Shown here piece by piece: positions 52,787 to 60,801 of a DNA stretch of 64,000 nucleotides (position 1 is its first letter; each line of letters starts with the position of its first letter). This DNA is from Chloroflexota bacterium (GTDB taxonomy: Bacteria > Chloroflexota > Anaerolineae > Anaerolineales > Villigracilaceae): positions 1 to 64,000 of the forward strand of contig JAIOOU010000001.1 of assembly GCA_021414245.1 (NCBI GenBank), read 5' to 3'. Under the pieces are notes generated by a model, which worked only from the letters and a program-made list of their open reading frames with translations, was not told where the DNA came from and did no database searches. The translations under genes were made by a program, and so were the position numbers.

Positions 52787-53144
52787 AATTCACGCCAATG
52801 ATGCAGGACGTGCGGCGACGTTTTATCAAACCATCTTCGGCTGGAAGATGAACCGCAATCCCGTTGTACCTATTGAGTATTGGGATATCGAAACGGGCGA
52901 TTCGCGCGGCGGTTTGCTGCAACGACCCGTCAAAGCTCCATCCCCTCAGCAGGGGATGAATGCCTTCGTTTGTTCGTTGGAAGTGGGTGACTTCGATGCG
53001 ACTGCCGCGAAGATTCTGTCCCATGGCGGGCAGGTGGCGCTGGAAAAATTTCCGGTGATTGGCAGGTGCTGGCAGGGATATTTCATCGATACCGAAGGCA
53101 ACACGTTTGGCATATTTGAAGTGGACGAAAAGGCGGGTATGTAA
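52770..53144 (+). CDS. VOC-family (glyoxalase/bleomycin-resistance fold) protein
   Basis: A 124-residue protein beginning FFEIHANDAGRAATFYQTIFGW, with two babb modules and a C-terminal DTEGNTFGIFE strand. These are the features of single-domain VOC proteins, which bind a metal or a small ligand. It overlaps the alkylation repair gene by 17 bases and ends at the DUF1801 start (53144), so the whole run is densely packed. Confidence 0.88.
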   Translation: MSIFFEIHANDAGRAATFYQTIFGWKMNRNPVVPIEYWDIETGDSRGGLLQRPVKAPSPQQGMNAFVCSLEVGDFDATAAKILSHGGQVALEKFPVIGRCWQGYFIDTEGNTFGIFEVDEKAGM

Positions 53145-53521
53145 TGGCAACGACCAATTTCCAATCCATTGATGAATATATCGCAGCCTGCCCCGAACAG
53201 GCGCATGAACGCTTGCAACAAATCCGTGTCGCGGTAAAGAAGCTGGCTCCCGGGGCAAAAGAGCGCGTCAGTTATCAGATCGCGGCGTTCGAGTTGAACG
53301 GCAAGAACATCATCCATTTTGCGGGGTGGAAAAAGCATGTGTCGCTGTACCCGGTTCCGGCCGGGGATGAGGCGTTTAAGCAGGAAGTATCCAAATACGT
53401 GGACGGCAAAGGCACGGTCAAATTTCCACTCGATGAACCGATGCCCATGAAGCTGGTCAACAAGATCATTAAATTACATCTCGCCCAAAATTTAAAAATG
53501 ACGAAAGGAAAATCAAAATGA
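53144..53521 (+). CDS. DUF1801-family protein (YdhG-like), gene 1
   Basis: A 125-residue protein of the YdhG/DUF1801 fold: IDEYIAACPEQAHERLQQIR, KERVSYQIAAFELNGKNIIHFAGWKKHVSLYP and a C-terminal helical segment. The family has been described as iron-chaperone-like in some members, but the molecular role is not settled. It is the first of five DUF1801 genes within 7.7 kb. Confidence 0.88.
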   Translation: MATTNFQSIDEYIAACPEQAHERLQQIRVAVKKLAPGAKERVSYQIAAFELNGKNIIHFAGWKKHVSLYPVPAGDEAFKQEVSKYVDGKGTVKFPLDEPMPMKLVNKIIKLHLAQNLKMTKGKSK

Positions 53522-53976
53522 ATAAGATCACCCCTTTTTTATGGTTCGATACACAGGCTGAAGAGGCGATGAATTTTTACGTGTCCATCTTCAAGAACTC
53601 GCAGGTCGGGGGCGTCTCGCGCGGATCTGACGGCAGAGCATTTACGGTTAACTTCCAACTTGAAGGACAGGACTTTATCGCATTGAATGCGGGCCCAGAG
53701 TTTAAGTTCAATGAATCCATTTCAATGTTTGTCAGCTGTGAGGATCAAGCTGAGGTGGATTATTTTTGGAATAAACTCACGGCTGATGGGGGAGAAGAGT
53801 CGATGTGCGGTTGGTTGAAAGATAAATATGGGCTGTCATGGCAGATCGTGCCGAAACAATTGGGCGATTACATCGGCGGACCTGACCCAGTCAAAGCTCA
53901 GCGCGGGATGCAAGCCATGCTGAAAATGCAAAAGCTCATCATCGCAGACCTGAAGAAGGCATACGACGGAGAGTGA
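53518..53976 (+). CDS. VOC-family protein, PhnB/3-demethylubiquinone type
   Basis: A 152-residue protein with ITPFLWFDTQAEEAMNFYVSIF, VNFQLEGQDFIALNAGP and DKYGLSWQIVPKQL, the hallmarks of the PhnB-like group of the VOC superfamily. It overlaps the preceding gene by 4 bases. Its substrate is unknown. The next gene on the opposite strand is a MarR regulator. Confidence 0.9.
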   Translation: MNKITPFLWFDTQAEEAMNFYVSIFKNSQVGGVSRGSDGRAFTVNFQLEGQDFIALNAGPEFKFNESISMFVSCEDQAEVDYFWNKLTADGGEESMCGWLKDKYGLSWQIVPKQLGDYIGGPDPVKAQRGMQAMLKMQKLIIADLKKAYDGE

Positions 53977-53993
53977 TGGTATACGATTTGTCC

Positions 53994-54461
53994 CTACTGA
54001 TTTTTTTGAACCTTCCTGCGTTCGTCATCCCAAAGTTTTGCGAATCGCTCGAATGCACCAGCAATGATCTCCATTTCACTTTCAGAATAACTTGAGATCA
54101 ATTCTTCTTGTGCCACTCTCGCCGACTCAAACCATGACGCAGCTTTTTCACCGCTTGATTGCGCAGGAGCAATGAGAGTCCCGCGGCGGTCATTAGGATT
54201 GGGTCGGCGTTCGATTAAGCCAGCCCTTTCCAGCCGGTCAAGCATGGCGGTCGTTGCCCCAGAGGTGAGACCTGTAAACCTGGAAAGTTCAGAGGGTGTG
54301 GCAACACCCTTGAGGAAGAGAAGCCGAAGACATTCCATATCGGTTACGTTGAGCCCCGCCCATTCGCTCATGGCGTTTCGGAATTGTGTCAGATTCACCC
54401 CATAATCCCTTACTGCCATCAAAGCTCGTTTCTTCAATTCGTTTTTTGTTGTGTTTGCCAT
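53994..54461 (-). CDS. MarR-family transcriptional regulator
   Basis: A 155-residue winged-helix protein: ATPSELSRFTGLTSGATTAMLDRLERAGLIERRPNPNDRRGTL is the MarR DNA-binding segment, with flanking dimerisation helices. It is divergent from the DUF1801 gene at 54570, and the shared intergenic region has a promoter overlapped by short palindromes, so it probably controls that gene and itself. Confidence 0.92.
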   Translation of the reverse strand: MANTTKNELKKRALMAVRDYGVNLTQFRNAMSEWAGLNVTDMECLRLLFLKGVATPSELSRFTGLTSGATTAMLDRLERAGLIERRPNPNDRRGTLIAPAQSSGEKAASWFESARVAQEELISSYSESEMEIIAGAFERFAKLWDDERRKVQKNQ

Positions 54462-54473
54462 AGAAATTTACCC

Positions 54474-54511
54474 TTGACATTATCTTTATAATAAAGTATC
54501 TTTATTATATA
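54474..54511 (+). promoter_or_regulatory. Promoter with overlapping MarR-type operator
   Basis: TTGACA (54474-54479), a 17-base spacer and TATCTT (54497-54502) point towards the DUF1801 gene at 54570. The spacer contains the palindrome ctttat-a-ataaag (54484-54496), and a related ctttattat half repeats just downstream. Repressor binding here would cover the promoter. Confidence 0.65.
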
Positions 54512-54569
54512 ACTAAATTGGTTTTGATGCAAGGTGTCAAAACAGCCAAAGTCAAATAAGGAGATTTTT

Positions 54570-55037
54570 ATGAGCACAAAAACCGATACGAAGAAAAGCA
54601 CTAAGAAATCTGATGCTGGATTCACAGCCGACGAAAAAGCCGCGATGAAAGCCCGTGTCCAAGAGTTGAAGGCGGAAGCACGGGCAGGCAAGGATAGGGC
54701 GGAAGGGGAGAAAGCTGTGCTTGCTGCCATTGCGCAGATGAAAGATGCAACAGATCGTTCGATGGGGAAACGGATTCATGAAATCGTCACAGCAGCTGCG
54801 CCGAGTCTCATGCCGAAGACCTGGTATGGCATGCCCGCCTACGCCAATGCAGACGGCAAGGTCATTTGCTTCTTCCAGGCCGCGAGCAAGTTTGGTGTGA
54901 GGTATGCAACCTTTGGTTTTCAACCTGATGCACTGCTTGACGATGGCAATATGTGGGCTGCAAGTTTTGCGCTGATCAAGTTGACAGCCGCCGAAGAGGC
55001 AAAGATCATCGCGCTCGTGAAAAAATCATTGAGCTGA
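54570..55037 (+). CDS. DUF1801-family protein, gene 2
   Basis: A 155-residue protein. The N-terminal 55 residues are Lys/Glu/Ala-rich and probably helical. A DUF1801 domain follows (IVTAAAPSLMPKTWYGMPAYANADGKVICFFQ, then GVRYATFGFQPDALL). The start at 54570 has a strong AAGGAG site. It is divergent from marR and next to DUF1801 gene 3, with 2 bases between stop and start. Confidence 0.86.
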   Translation: MSTKTDTKKSTKKSDAGFTADEKAAMKARVQELKAEARAGKDRAEGEKAVLAAIAQMKDATDRSMGKRIHEIVTAAAPSLMPKTWYGMPAYANADGKVICFFQAASKFGVRYATFGFQPDALLDDGNMWAASFALIKLTAAEEAKIIALVKKSLS

Positions 55038-55039
55038 AC

Positions 55040-55462
55040 ATGAAAGCAGGCACGAATCCTTCCCCAAAGGAGAAGTCCGCTTCTCAACAGATCGATGCCA
55101 TCATCAACGAAGCAGGGGATTGGAGAGGCAGGAAATTAGCTCAGCTTCGCGCTTTGATCAAAAAGGCGGACCCTGCCGTGGTTGAAGAAGTGAAATGGAA
55201 GAAACCCTCCAAACCATCGGGCGTCCCTGTTTGGTCTCACAACGGGATCGTATGCTTGGCAGATACGCTCAAAAATGCTGTCAGGCTGACCTTTCCACAA
55301 GGGGCGCAGATAAAGGATTCGAAGAAAATTTTCAACACCCGTCTGGATAGCAAAACGGTTCGCGCCATCGACTTCCATGAAGATGATATAGTAAATGAAG
55401 CAGCGTTAAAAACGCTTATACTTGATGCTGTGAAGGTGAATATGTCAAAAGAGCGCAAATAA
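55040..55462 (+). CDS. DUF1801-family protein, gene 3
   Basis: A 140-residue protein with the DUF1801 features QQIDAIINEAGDWRGRKLAQLR, VVEEVKWKKPSKPSGVPVWSHNG and VRLTFPQGAQI, ending in an acidic and then basic helix. It is closely related in layout to DUF1801 gene 5 at 60412. It is cotranscribed with gene 2. Confidence 0.86.
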   Translation: MKAGTNPSPKEKSASQQIDAIINEAGDWRGRKLAQLRALIKKADPAVVEEVKWKKPSKPSGVPVWSHNGIVCLADTLKNAVRLTFPQGAQIKDSKKIFNTRLDSKTVRAIDFHEDDIVNEAALKTLILDAVKVNMSKERK

Positions 55463-55492
55463 ACTTCAAAGCGTCACTTTGTCATTGCGCCC

Positions 55493-55521
55493 TTGACTTA
55501 ATAGAAAAAATGTTCTAAAAT
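55493..55521 (+). promoter_or_regulatory. Promoter of the UvrA-like gene
   Basis: TTGACT (55493-55498), a 17-base spacer and TAAAAT (55516-55521). A transcript would start near 55528, just before the hairpin at 55538-55571. Confidence 0.78.
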
Positions 55522-55537
55522 ATTGGTTCGTTTGTCA

Positions 55538-55585
55538 GGGCGGGCAAAAGCAACTATGCTTTTACCCGCCCGTTTTGTTTTTGTT
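55538..55585 (+). terminator. Terminator-like hairpin in the leader of the UvrA-like gene (probable attenuator)
   Basis: Arms gggcgggcaaaagca (55538-55552) and tgcttttacccgccc (55557-55571) form a 15-bp stem with one mismatch, followed by gttttgtttttgttt. It lies between the promoter and the ATG at 55611, so it would stop transcription before the gene unless antiterminated. A 14-codon ORF (55556-55600) starts in the loop and spans the 3' arm, but its ribosome-binding site is weak. Confidence 0.72.
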
Positions 55586-55610
55586 TGGCAGGGAGCTTAG
55601 AGGAGAGACC

Positions 55611-57860
55611 ATGCCCCAGGAATACATTGAAATTCACGGCGCACGTGAAAACAATTTAAAGAACGTCTCGCTGCGCATCCCCAAACGCAAGATCACCATT
55701 TTTACCGGTGTGTCAGGCTCGGGCAAGTCGTCCATCGTTTTCGATACGATCGCGACTGAATCGCAGCGCCTGCTCAATGAAAATTTCAGCATGTTCGTGC
55801 GGAATTTTCTGCCGAAGTATTCCCAGCCCGATGCAGACTCCATCGAAAACCTGAGCATGTCCATCGTGGTGGATCAGAAGCGGATGGGCGGCGGTTCGCA
55901 CTCGACCGTGGGCACGATCACCGACATCAACACGATCCTACGCATGATGTTTTCCCGCATCGGGCAGCCCCATGTAGGACCCACCAACGTATTCGGTTTC
56001 AACGACCCGCAAGGCATGTGCCCGAACTGCAACGGTCTCGGTCGCAAGCTGGATGTGGACATGGATAAGTTCCTGGATAAATCCAAATCTTTGAATGAAG
56101 GTGCGATCTTATTTCCAGAGTATGCCGTGGACAGTTGGGGTTGGAGTAATGTGATCAATACGGGTCTGTTCGACCCTGACAAGAAAATATCCAAATACAC
56201 CCAGAAGGAATTGCACGACCTGTTATATAGCGAACCCATCAAGGTCAAGACCAAGATGGGGGCAAAAGATTTCAATCTGACTTATGAAGGCATCATCAAC
56301 CGCTTCACCAACAAGTACATCAAACAGGATCTAAAAACCAAATCCGAGCGGACTCAAAAGTCGGTGGAGCCTTTCATGACGATGGGTCCCTGTTCCGAAT
56401 GCAATGGTGCGCGATTGAACAAGGCCATCTTGAGGTGCAAGATCAACGGGTACAACATCGCCGACCTGACGAGCATGGAAATCCCTGAATTGATCGAAGT
56501 CGTAAAGAAGATCAAAGTGCCCGCTGCCGAACCGATCGTCAAAGCTCTTCTCGAACGGTTGCAGAATCTCGTGGATATTGGTTTGGAATACCTCAGCCTT
56601 GACCGTGAAACGGACACGTTATCAGGCGGAGAGTCGCAACGCGTAAAAGTCGTTAAGCACCTTGGCAGCAGTCTGAGCGATGTGATCTATATCTTCGATG
56701 AGCCGAGCGTGGGTTTACACCCACGTGACGTGCATCGCATGAACGAGTTGTTGCAGAAACTGCGTGATAAAGGCAACACGGTCATCGTCGTGGAACATGA
56801 CCCCGATGTGATCAAAGTGGCAGACCATGTCGTTGATGTGGGTCCGCTTGCGGGTCCGCATGGAGGCGAGATCGTCTACGAAGGCAGTTATGCAAATTTG
56901 CTCAAGGCGAATACGATCACGGGCAAACACATGCAACAATCCATCCCGATAAAAGATTCATTTCGCACGCCGACAGGCAAACTGCCGATCAAGAATGCGA
57001 AGGTCAATAATTTACAAAATGTCAATGTGAACATTCCAACTGGCGTGCTCACTGTCGTGACAGGTGTGGCTGGCTCTGGTAAGAGTTCGCTTATTAATGA
57101 AGTGTTTCAGCATCAACATCCCGATGCGATCGTGATTGACCAATCCGCAGTAGGAGTCAACAGTCGCTCCAATCCCGCCACTTACACGGGCATTCTGGAT
57201 GATGTCCGCAAGGCGTTTGCATCGGCGAACAAGGTGCAGCCTGCGCTGTTCAGCTTCAATTCGAAAGGCGCGTGCGAAAACTGCCAGGGGTTGGGCGTAA
57301 TCTATACTGAGTTATCATTTTTCGATAGTGTGAAATCGCCATGCGAAGTTTGTGAGGGCAGGCGATTCAAAGATGAAGTGCTGAAATATAAACTGAATGG
57401 GAAAAATATTTCAGAAGTCTTATCCATGAATGTTCAACAAGCATTGGAGTATTTCGAACTTCCAGAGGTGAAGAAAAAACTGCAAGCCATGAGTGATGTA
57501 GGCTTGGATTATCTCGGACTCGGGCAACCGTTGAGCACGCTTTCTGGCGGTGAATGTCAACGCATCAAACTTGCCAGTGAGTTGTACAAGCAAGGCAGCA
57601 TCTACATCATGGACGAACCAACGACAGGCTTGCACATGTCTGATATTGGTCACTTGATGGAAGTGATCAACCGCCTTGTAGATACAGGCAACACGGTTGT
57701 CGTTATCGAACATAATCTGCATGTCATCAAAAACGCAGATTGGATTATCGATATGGGTCCCGAAGGCGGCAGTAAAGGCGGCAAAGTCATGTTCGAAGGC
57801 ACGCCCAAGGAATTATTGAAGGCCAAGCAATCACTCACCAGTGCGTATTTGAAAAATTGA
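55611..57860 (+). CDS. Short UvrA-like ABC ATPase (UvrA2 type)
   Basis: A 749-residue UvrA homologue, shorter than UvrA (about 940). Both ATPase modules are complete: Walker A GVSGSGKSS and GVAGSGKSS, signatures LSGGESQRVKV and LSGGECQRIKL, Walker B IYIFDEPSVGLH and IYIMDEPTTGLH. Zinc CxxC pairs are present (CPNCNGLG, CSECNGARL, CENCQGLG and CEVCEGRRF). The region between the first Walker A and its zinc module is shortened, where UvrA has its UvrB-binding and insertion domains. Such UvrA2-type proteins are linked to tolerance of DNA-binding drugs or crosslinks. The start at 55611 follows GAGGAGAG. Confidence 0.9.
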   Translation: MPQEYIEIHGARENNLKNVSLRIPKRKITIFTGVSGSGKSSIVFDTIATESQRLLNENFSMFVRNFLPKYSQPDADSIENLSMSIVVDQKRMGGGSHSTVGTITDINTILRMMFSRIGQPHVGPTNVFGFNDPQGMCPNCNGLGRKLDVDMDKFLDKSKSLNEGAILFPEYAVDSWGWSNVINTGLFDPDKKISKYTQKELHDLLYSEPIKVKTKMGAKDFNLTYEGIINRFTNKYIKQDLKTKSERTQKSVEPFMTMGPCSECNGARLNKAILRCKINGYNIADLTSMEIPELIEVVKKIKVPAAEPIVKALLERLQNLVDIGLEYLSLDRETDTLSGGESQRVKVVKHLGSSLSDVIYIFDEPSVGLHPRDVHRMNELLQKLRDKGNTVIVVEHDPDVIKVADHVVDVGPLAGPHGGEIVYEGSYANLLKANTITGKHMQQSIPIKDSFRTPTGKLPIKNAKVNNLQNVNVNIPTGVLTVVTGVAGSGKSSLINEVFQHQHPDAIVIDQSAVGVNSRSNPATYTGILDDVRKAFASANKVQPALFSFNSKGACENCQGLGVIYTELSFFDSVKSPCEVCEGRRFKDEVLKYKLNGKNISEVLSMNVQQALEYFELPEVKKKLQAMSDVGLDYLGLGQPLSTLSGGECQRIKLASELYKQGSIYIMDEPTTGLHMSDIGHLMEVINRLVDTGNTVVVIEHNLHVIKNADWIIDMGPEGGSKGGKVMFEGTPKELLKAKQSLTSAYLKN

Positions 57861-57868
57861 CTTTATGA

Positions 57869-57983
57869 ATGTCATCCTGAGCGAAGCGACACGTGCACCG
57901 CGTTGCGGATGCAGTGCGGTGAGGATCTCTACGCCGTAGCAAGAGACTCTTCGGTCGCGAAGAACGCTCCCTCAGAGTGACAT
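57869..57983. repeat. MITE/REP-like inverted-repeat element
   Basis: About 115 bases bounded by near-complementary ends: atgtcatcctgagcgaagcg at the left, and on the right a sequence whose complement is atgtcactctgagggagcg. Inside are further complementary stretches such as gaggatctct against agagactcttcg. No ORF lies within. This sequence type, beginning GTCATxCTGAGCGAAGCG, is familiar as a dispersed non-coding repeat in environmental bacterial genomes. Confidence 0.7.
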
Positions 57984-58018
57984 AATATTTTTAGAAGTAA
58001 CGAGAACGGAGATTTAAT

Positions 58019-59410
58019 ATGGCGACGAAAACACGCAAGACCAGCATTAGCACACCAACGCTTCAAGAATTACGCGTGCTCTTCAATGGCAAAGTGATCG
58101 CGCCAGATGATTCGCGCTATGAATCTGCGCGGACAGTTTTCTATGGCGGAATTGATCGCCGTCCGTTTGCAATCGTCCGTGCTGTGGATGCGGGTGATGT
58201 TTCGCGTGTTGTCTCGCTGGCGCGTGAATACGGCTTTGAACTTGCCATCCGCAGCGGCGGTCATAGCACTGCGGGTCACAGCACCACCGAAGGCGGCATT
58301 GTGCTTGACCTCTCCGATATGAAAAAGTTGGAGATCAATCATCAAGAAGGAACTGCCTGGGTCGAAACGGGAATGACCGCGAGTGAGTACACAACCGCAG
58401 TGGGCGCGTATGGATTTGTCACTGGCTTTGGCGATACGGGCTCGGTGGGTCTCGGCGGCATCACGCTCGGCGGCGGCGTTGGCTATCTCGTCCGCAAATA
58501 TGGGCTGACCATTGATAACCTGCTCGCCGCAGAAGTTGTCACAGCCGATGGGCAACTCTTGCACGTGGATGAAAATTCTCATGCCGATCTCTTTTGGGCG
58601 ATCCGCGGCGGAGGCGGCAACTTTGGCGTGGCAACTCGATTTAAATTCAAGCTTCATAAGCTGGATAAAGGCTACGGCGGGATGTTGGTCCTGCCAGCCA
58701 CAGCGGATGCCATCGCTTCTTTTTTAACCGAAGCTGATTCTGCTCCCGATGAACTTTCCACCATCCTGAACGTGATGACTGCGCCGCCCATGCCTTTCCT
58801 TCCAGAAGAGGTGCATGGCAAATTGATCTTGATGGCGATGATGTTCTACGCCGGTGACGCAGAAGCGGGGGAGCAGGTCATGGCGAAGTTCCGCGCCATT
58901 GCCACACCTTACGCTGATATGCTTCGTCCGATGACTTACCCTGAAATGTTCCCGCCCGAAGAAGGCGGCGATTATCACCCGGTTGCTGCAAACCGCACCA
59001 TGTTCCTCGACCGCGTGGATCATTCTGTTGCCGAATTTATTCTCACCACACTTCAAGCTTCAACTGCAAATATGGCAGTGACTCAACTTCGCGTGCTTGG
59101 CGGAGCAATGGCACAAGTCCCTGCGGATACGACAGCGTTTGCACATCGTGCATCAAAAATAATGGCGAACCTCGCCGCGCTGTACGATAAACCCGAAGAT
59201 AGAGACCATCACGAAAACTGGGCTTCGCAATACGAAGCTGATCTACGCCAGAAAGACAAAGGTGTCTATGTCAACTTCCTCGGTGATGTGGATAAAAAAC
59301 AAGTCCGCGCCGCCTACCCTGGCGATACTTGGAAAAAGCTAGGTCAGATCAAAAAGAAATATGACCCGACCAATCTGTTTCATTTGAATCAGAATATCCC
59401 GCCGAAGTAA
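58019..59410 (+). CDS. FAD-linked oxidase, berberine-bridge-enzyme type
   Basis: A 463-residue flavoprotein: FAD-binding PCMH domain with VRAVDAGDVSRVVSLAREYG, AIRSGGHSTAGHSTTEGGIVLDL (the first His is the position of 8-alpha-histidyl FAD in this family), GLGGITLGGGVGYLVRKYGLTIDN and LFWAIRGGGGNFGV. The BBE C-terminal motif is YDPTNLFHLNQNIPP. The Cys that often gives a second FAD link lies in the GYLxRxxGL segment and is absent. The substrate is unknown; secondary metabolite or sugar oxidation is usual. Confidence 0.92.
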   Translation: MATKTRKTSISTPTLQELRVLFNGKVIAPDDSRYESARTVFYGGIDRRPFAIVRAVDAGDVSRVVSLAREYGFELAIRSGGHSTAGHSTTEGGIVLDLSDMKKLEINHQEGTAWVETGMTASEYTTAVGAYGFVTGFGDTGSVGLGGITLGGGVGYLVRKYGLTIDNLLAAEVVTADGQLLHVDENSHADLFWAIRGGGGNFGVATRFKFKLHKLDKGYGGMLVLPATADAIASFLTEADSAPDELSTILNVMTAPPMPFLPEEVHGKLILMAMMFYAGDAEAGEQVMAKFRAIATPYADMLRPMTYPEMFPPEEGGDYHPVAANRTMFLDRVDHSVAEFILTTLQASTANMAVTQLRVLGGAMAQVPADTTAFAHRASKIMANLAALYDKPEDRDHHENWASQYEADLRQKDKGVYVNFLGDVDKKQVRAAYPGDTWKKLGQIKKKYDPTNLFHLNQNIPPK

Positions 59411-59421
59411 GGTGATTCATT

Positions 59422-59796
59422 ATGCCGAATGAAAATACAAACTCTGCTGTTTCCTTCCTTGAACTCGCTTCAAGCGGAAAAGTTCGTGAAGCCTATGAGA
59501 AATATATCGGCGATGGCTTCCGTCATCACAATCCCTTCTTTGAAGGCTCCGCGAAATCTTTGCAGGCGGGCATGGAAGAGAATGCAAAACAAAACTCGAA
59601 TAAGACTTTCACCATTCTGCGGACGATCAGCGAAGGCAACTTTGTTGTGACGCATTCTCACGTCCAACAAAACCCTGAGCATCGCGGTGTAATCGTTGTT
59701 CACATTTTCCGCCTTGAGAATGGACGCATCGTTGAGTTATGGGATGTGGGGCAGCCAATCCCTGAAGCTTCTCCCAATCAGAATGGGATATTTTAG
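59422..59796 (+). CDS. SnoaL-like (NTF2-fold) protein
   Basis: A 124-residue cystatin-like protein: YIGDGFRHHNPFFEG, SEGNFVVTHSHVQQNPEHRGVIVVHIFRLENGRIVELWDV. The pattern is typical of SnoaL-like polyketide cyclase/isomerase-fold proteins. It starts 11 bases after the FAD oxidase stop and may act on the same metabolite. The catalytic role cannot be assigned. Confidence 0.86.
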   Translation: MPNENTNSAVSFLELASSGKVREAYEKYIGDGFRHHNPFFEGSAKSLQAGMEENAKQNSNKTFTILRTISEGNFVVTHSHVQQNPEHRGVIVVHIFRLENGRIVELWDVGQPIPEASPNQNGIF

Positions 59797-59804
59797 GAGA
59801 ACAT

Positions 59805-60398
59805 ATGCAGCAAAAGACTGATGGCTTCCCAAAGATCGGCGCCCCAGCCACACGTGCCTTGGAAACAGCGGGATACACCAGCCTCAAGCAGTTGACCAAA
59901 GCCACTGAAGCGGAGCTTGCTCAGTTACACGGGATGGGTCCGAAGGCATTGGGGATTCTCCGTGATGCGTTGAAGGCGCAGGGCTTGTCCTTCAAACAAG
60001 GGCAGGCAGGGGAGAAGTTGAAGAAGAAAGGCTCGCCTGTCAGCCGAACGGATCAGGTGGATGAATTCCTTCGGGAACTGAAGCACCCGCTCACGGCGGA
60101 GGTGGAGGCGGTGCGTTCCATCATCAAGGGTGTGAATAAAAATATCGCAGAAGAAGTCAAATGGAAAGCACCATCCTTCAATTACAAAGGTGAGTATTTG
60201 GTGACGTTTAATCTTTGGGAGACGAAGCGCATTCATCTAGTGTTTCATAATCCGCAGATATCGAAAGTGAAGAGTTCGATATTGGAAGGCGATTACGAGA
60301 ACAGGCGTATGGCTTATTTTGCTGACATGAAAGATATTAAGGCGAAACGATCTTTGCTCGAAAAAGCGTTGAAAGATTTGATCAAGTTGCAAAAATAG
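59805..60398 (+). CDS. Helix-hairpin-helix plus DUF1801 fusion protein, gene 4
   Basis: A 197-residue protein. Residues 1 to about 65 form a helix-hairpin-helix-like domain (FPKIGAPATRALETAGYTSLKQLTKATEAELAQLHGMGPKALGILRDAL), as used for non-sequence-specific DNA or oligomer binding. From about 80 on it is a DUF1801 domain (VDEFLRELKHPLTAEVEAVRSIIK, EEVKWKAPSFNYKGEYLVTFN). Single-protein fusions of these two domains suggest DUF1801 acts near nucleic acid, but this is inference. Confidence 0.84.
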   Translation: MQQKTDGFPKIGAPATRALETAGYTSLKQLTKATEAELAQLHGMGPKALGILRDALKAQGLSFKQGQAGEKLKKKGSPVSRTDQVDEFLRELKHPLTAEVEAVRSIIKGVNKNIAEEVKWKAPSFNYKGEYLVTFNLWETKRIHLVFHNPQISKVKSSILEGDYENRRMAYFADMKDIKAKRSLLEKALKDLIKLQK

Positions 60399-60411
60399 GA
60401 GAATGTATACA

Positions 60412-60786
60412 ATGGCACTGACTCCCTCTCAAGAGATCGACAAATTCATCAAGGAACTGACAGACTGGCGCGGAAAGTGGGTGGCACAGTTCCGTACATT
60501 GATATTGAAAACGGCTCCCGAAGTGACGGAAGATTGGAAGTGGGGTGTGCCGGTCTGGGTATGCAATGGAAATGTGGTTGCCAGCGGAGTTTTCAAAGAT
60601 CATGTAAAGCTAAATTTTTTCAAAGGTGCATCGTTGCCTGACCCGAAAAAATTATTCAACGCCGGGTTGGAAGCCAAGGAGACACGCGCCATTGATATTG
60701 CTGAGAATGATAAGATCGATGAAGTCGCACTTAAGGAGCTTGTCCGTGCGGCGGTGGAATTTAATATGGCTAGGAAAAAGAAGTAA
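60412..60786 (+). CDS. DUF1801-family protein, gene 5
   Basis: A 124-residue DUF1801 protein: IDKFIKELTDWRGKWVAQFRTLIL, TEDWKWGVPVWVCNGNVVASGVFKDHVKLNFFKGASL and a C-terminal helix. The start at 60412 is chosen over the ATG at 60403 because AGGAG lies 9 bases before it but only 1 base before the earlier ATG. It is adjacent to genes 4 and the HEAT-like gene. Confidence 0.86.
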   Translation: MALTPSQEIDKFIKELTDWRGKWVAQFRTLILKTAPEVTEDWKWGVPVWVCNGNVVASGVFKDHVKLNFFKGASLPDPKKLFNAGLEAKETRAIDIAENDKIDEVALKELVRAAVEFNMARKKK

Positions 60787-60801
60787 ATGAAAGGTGGCAT
60801 A

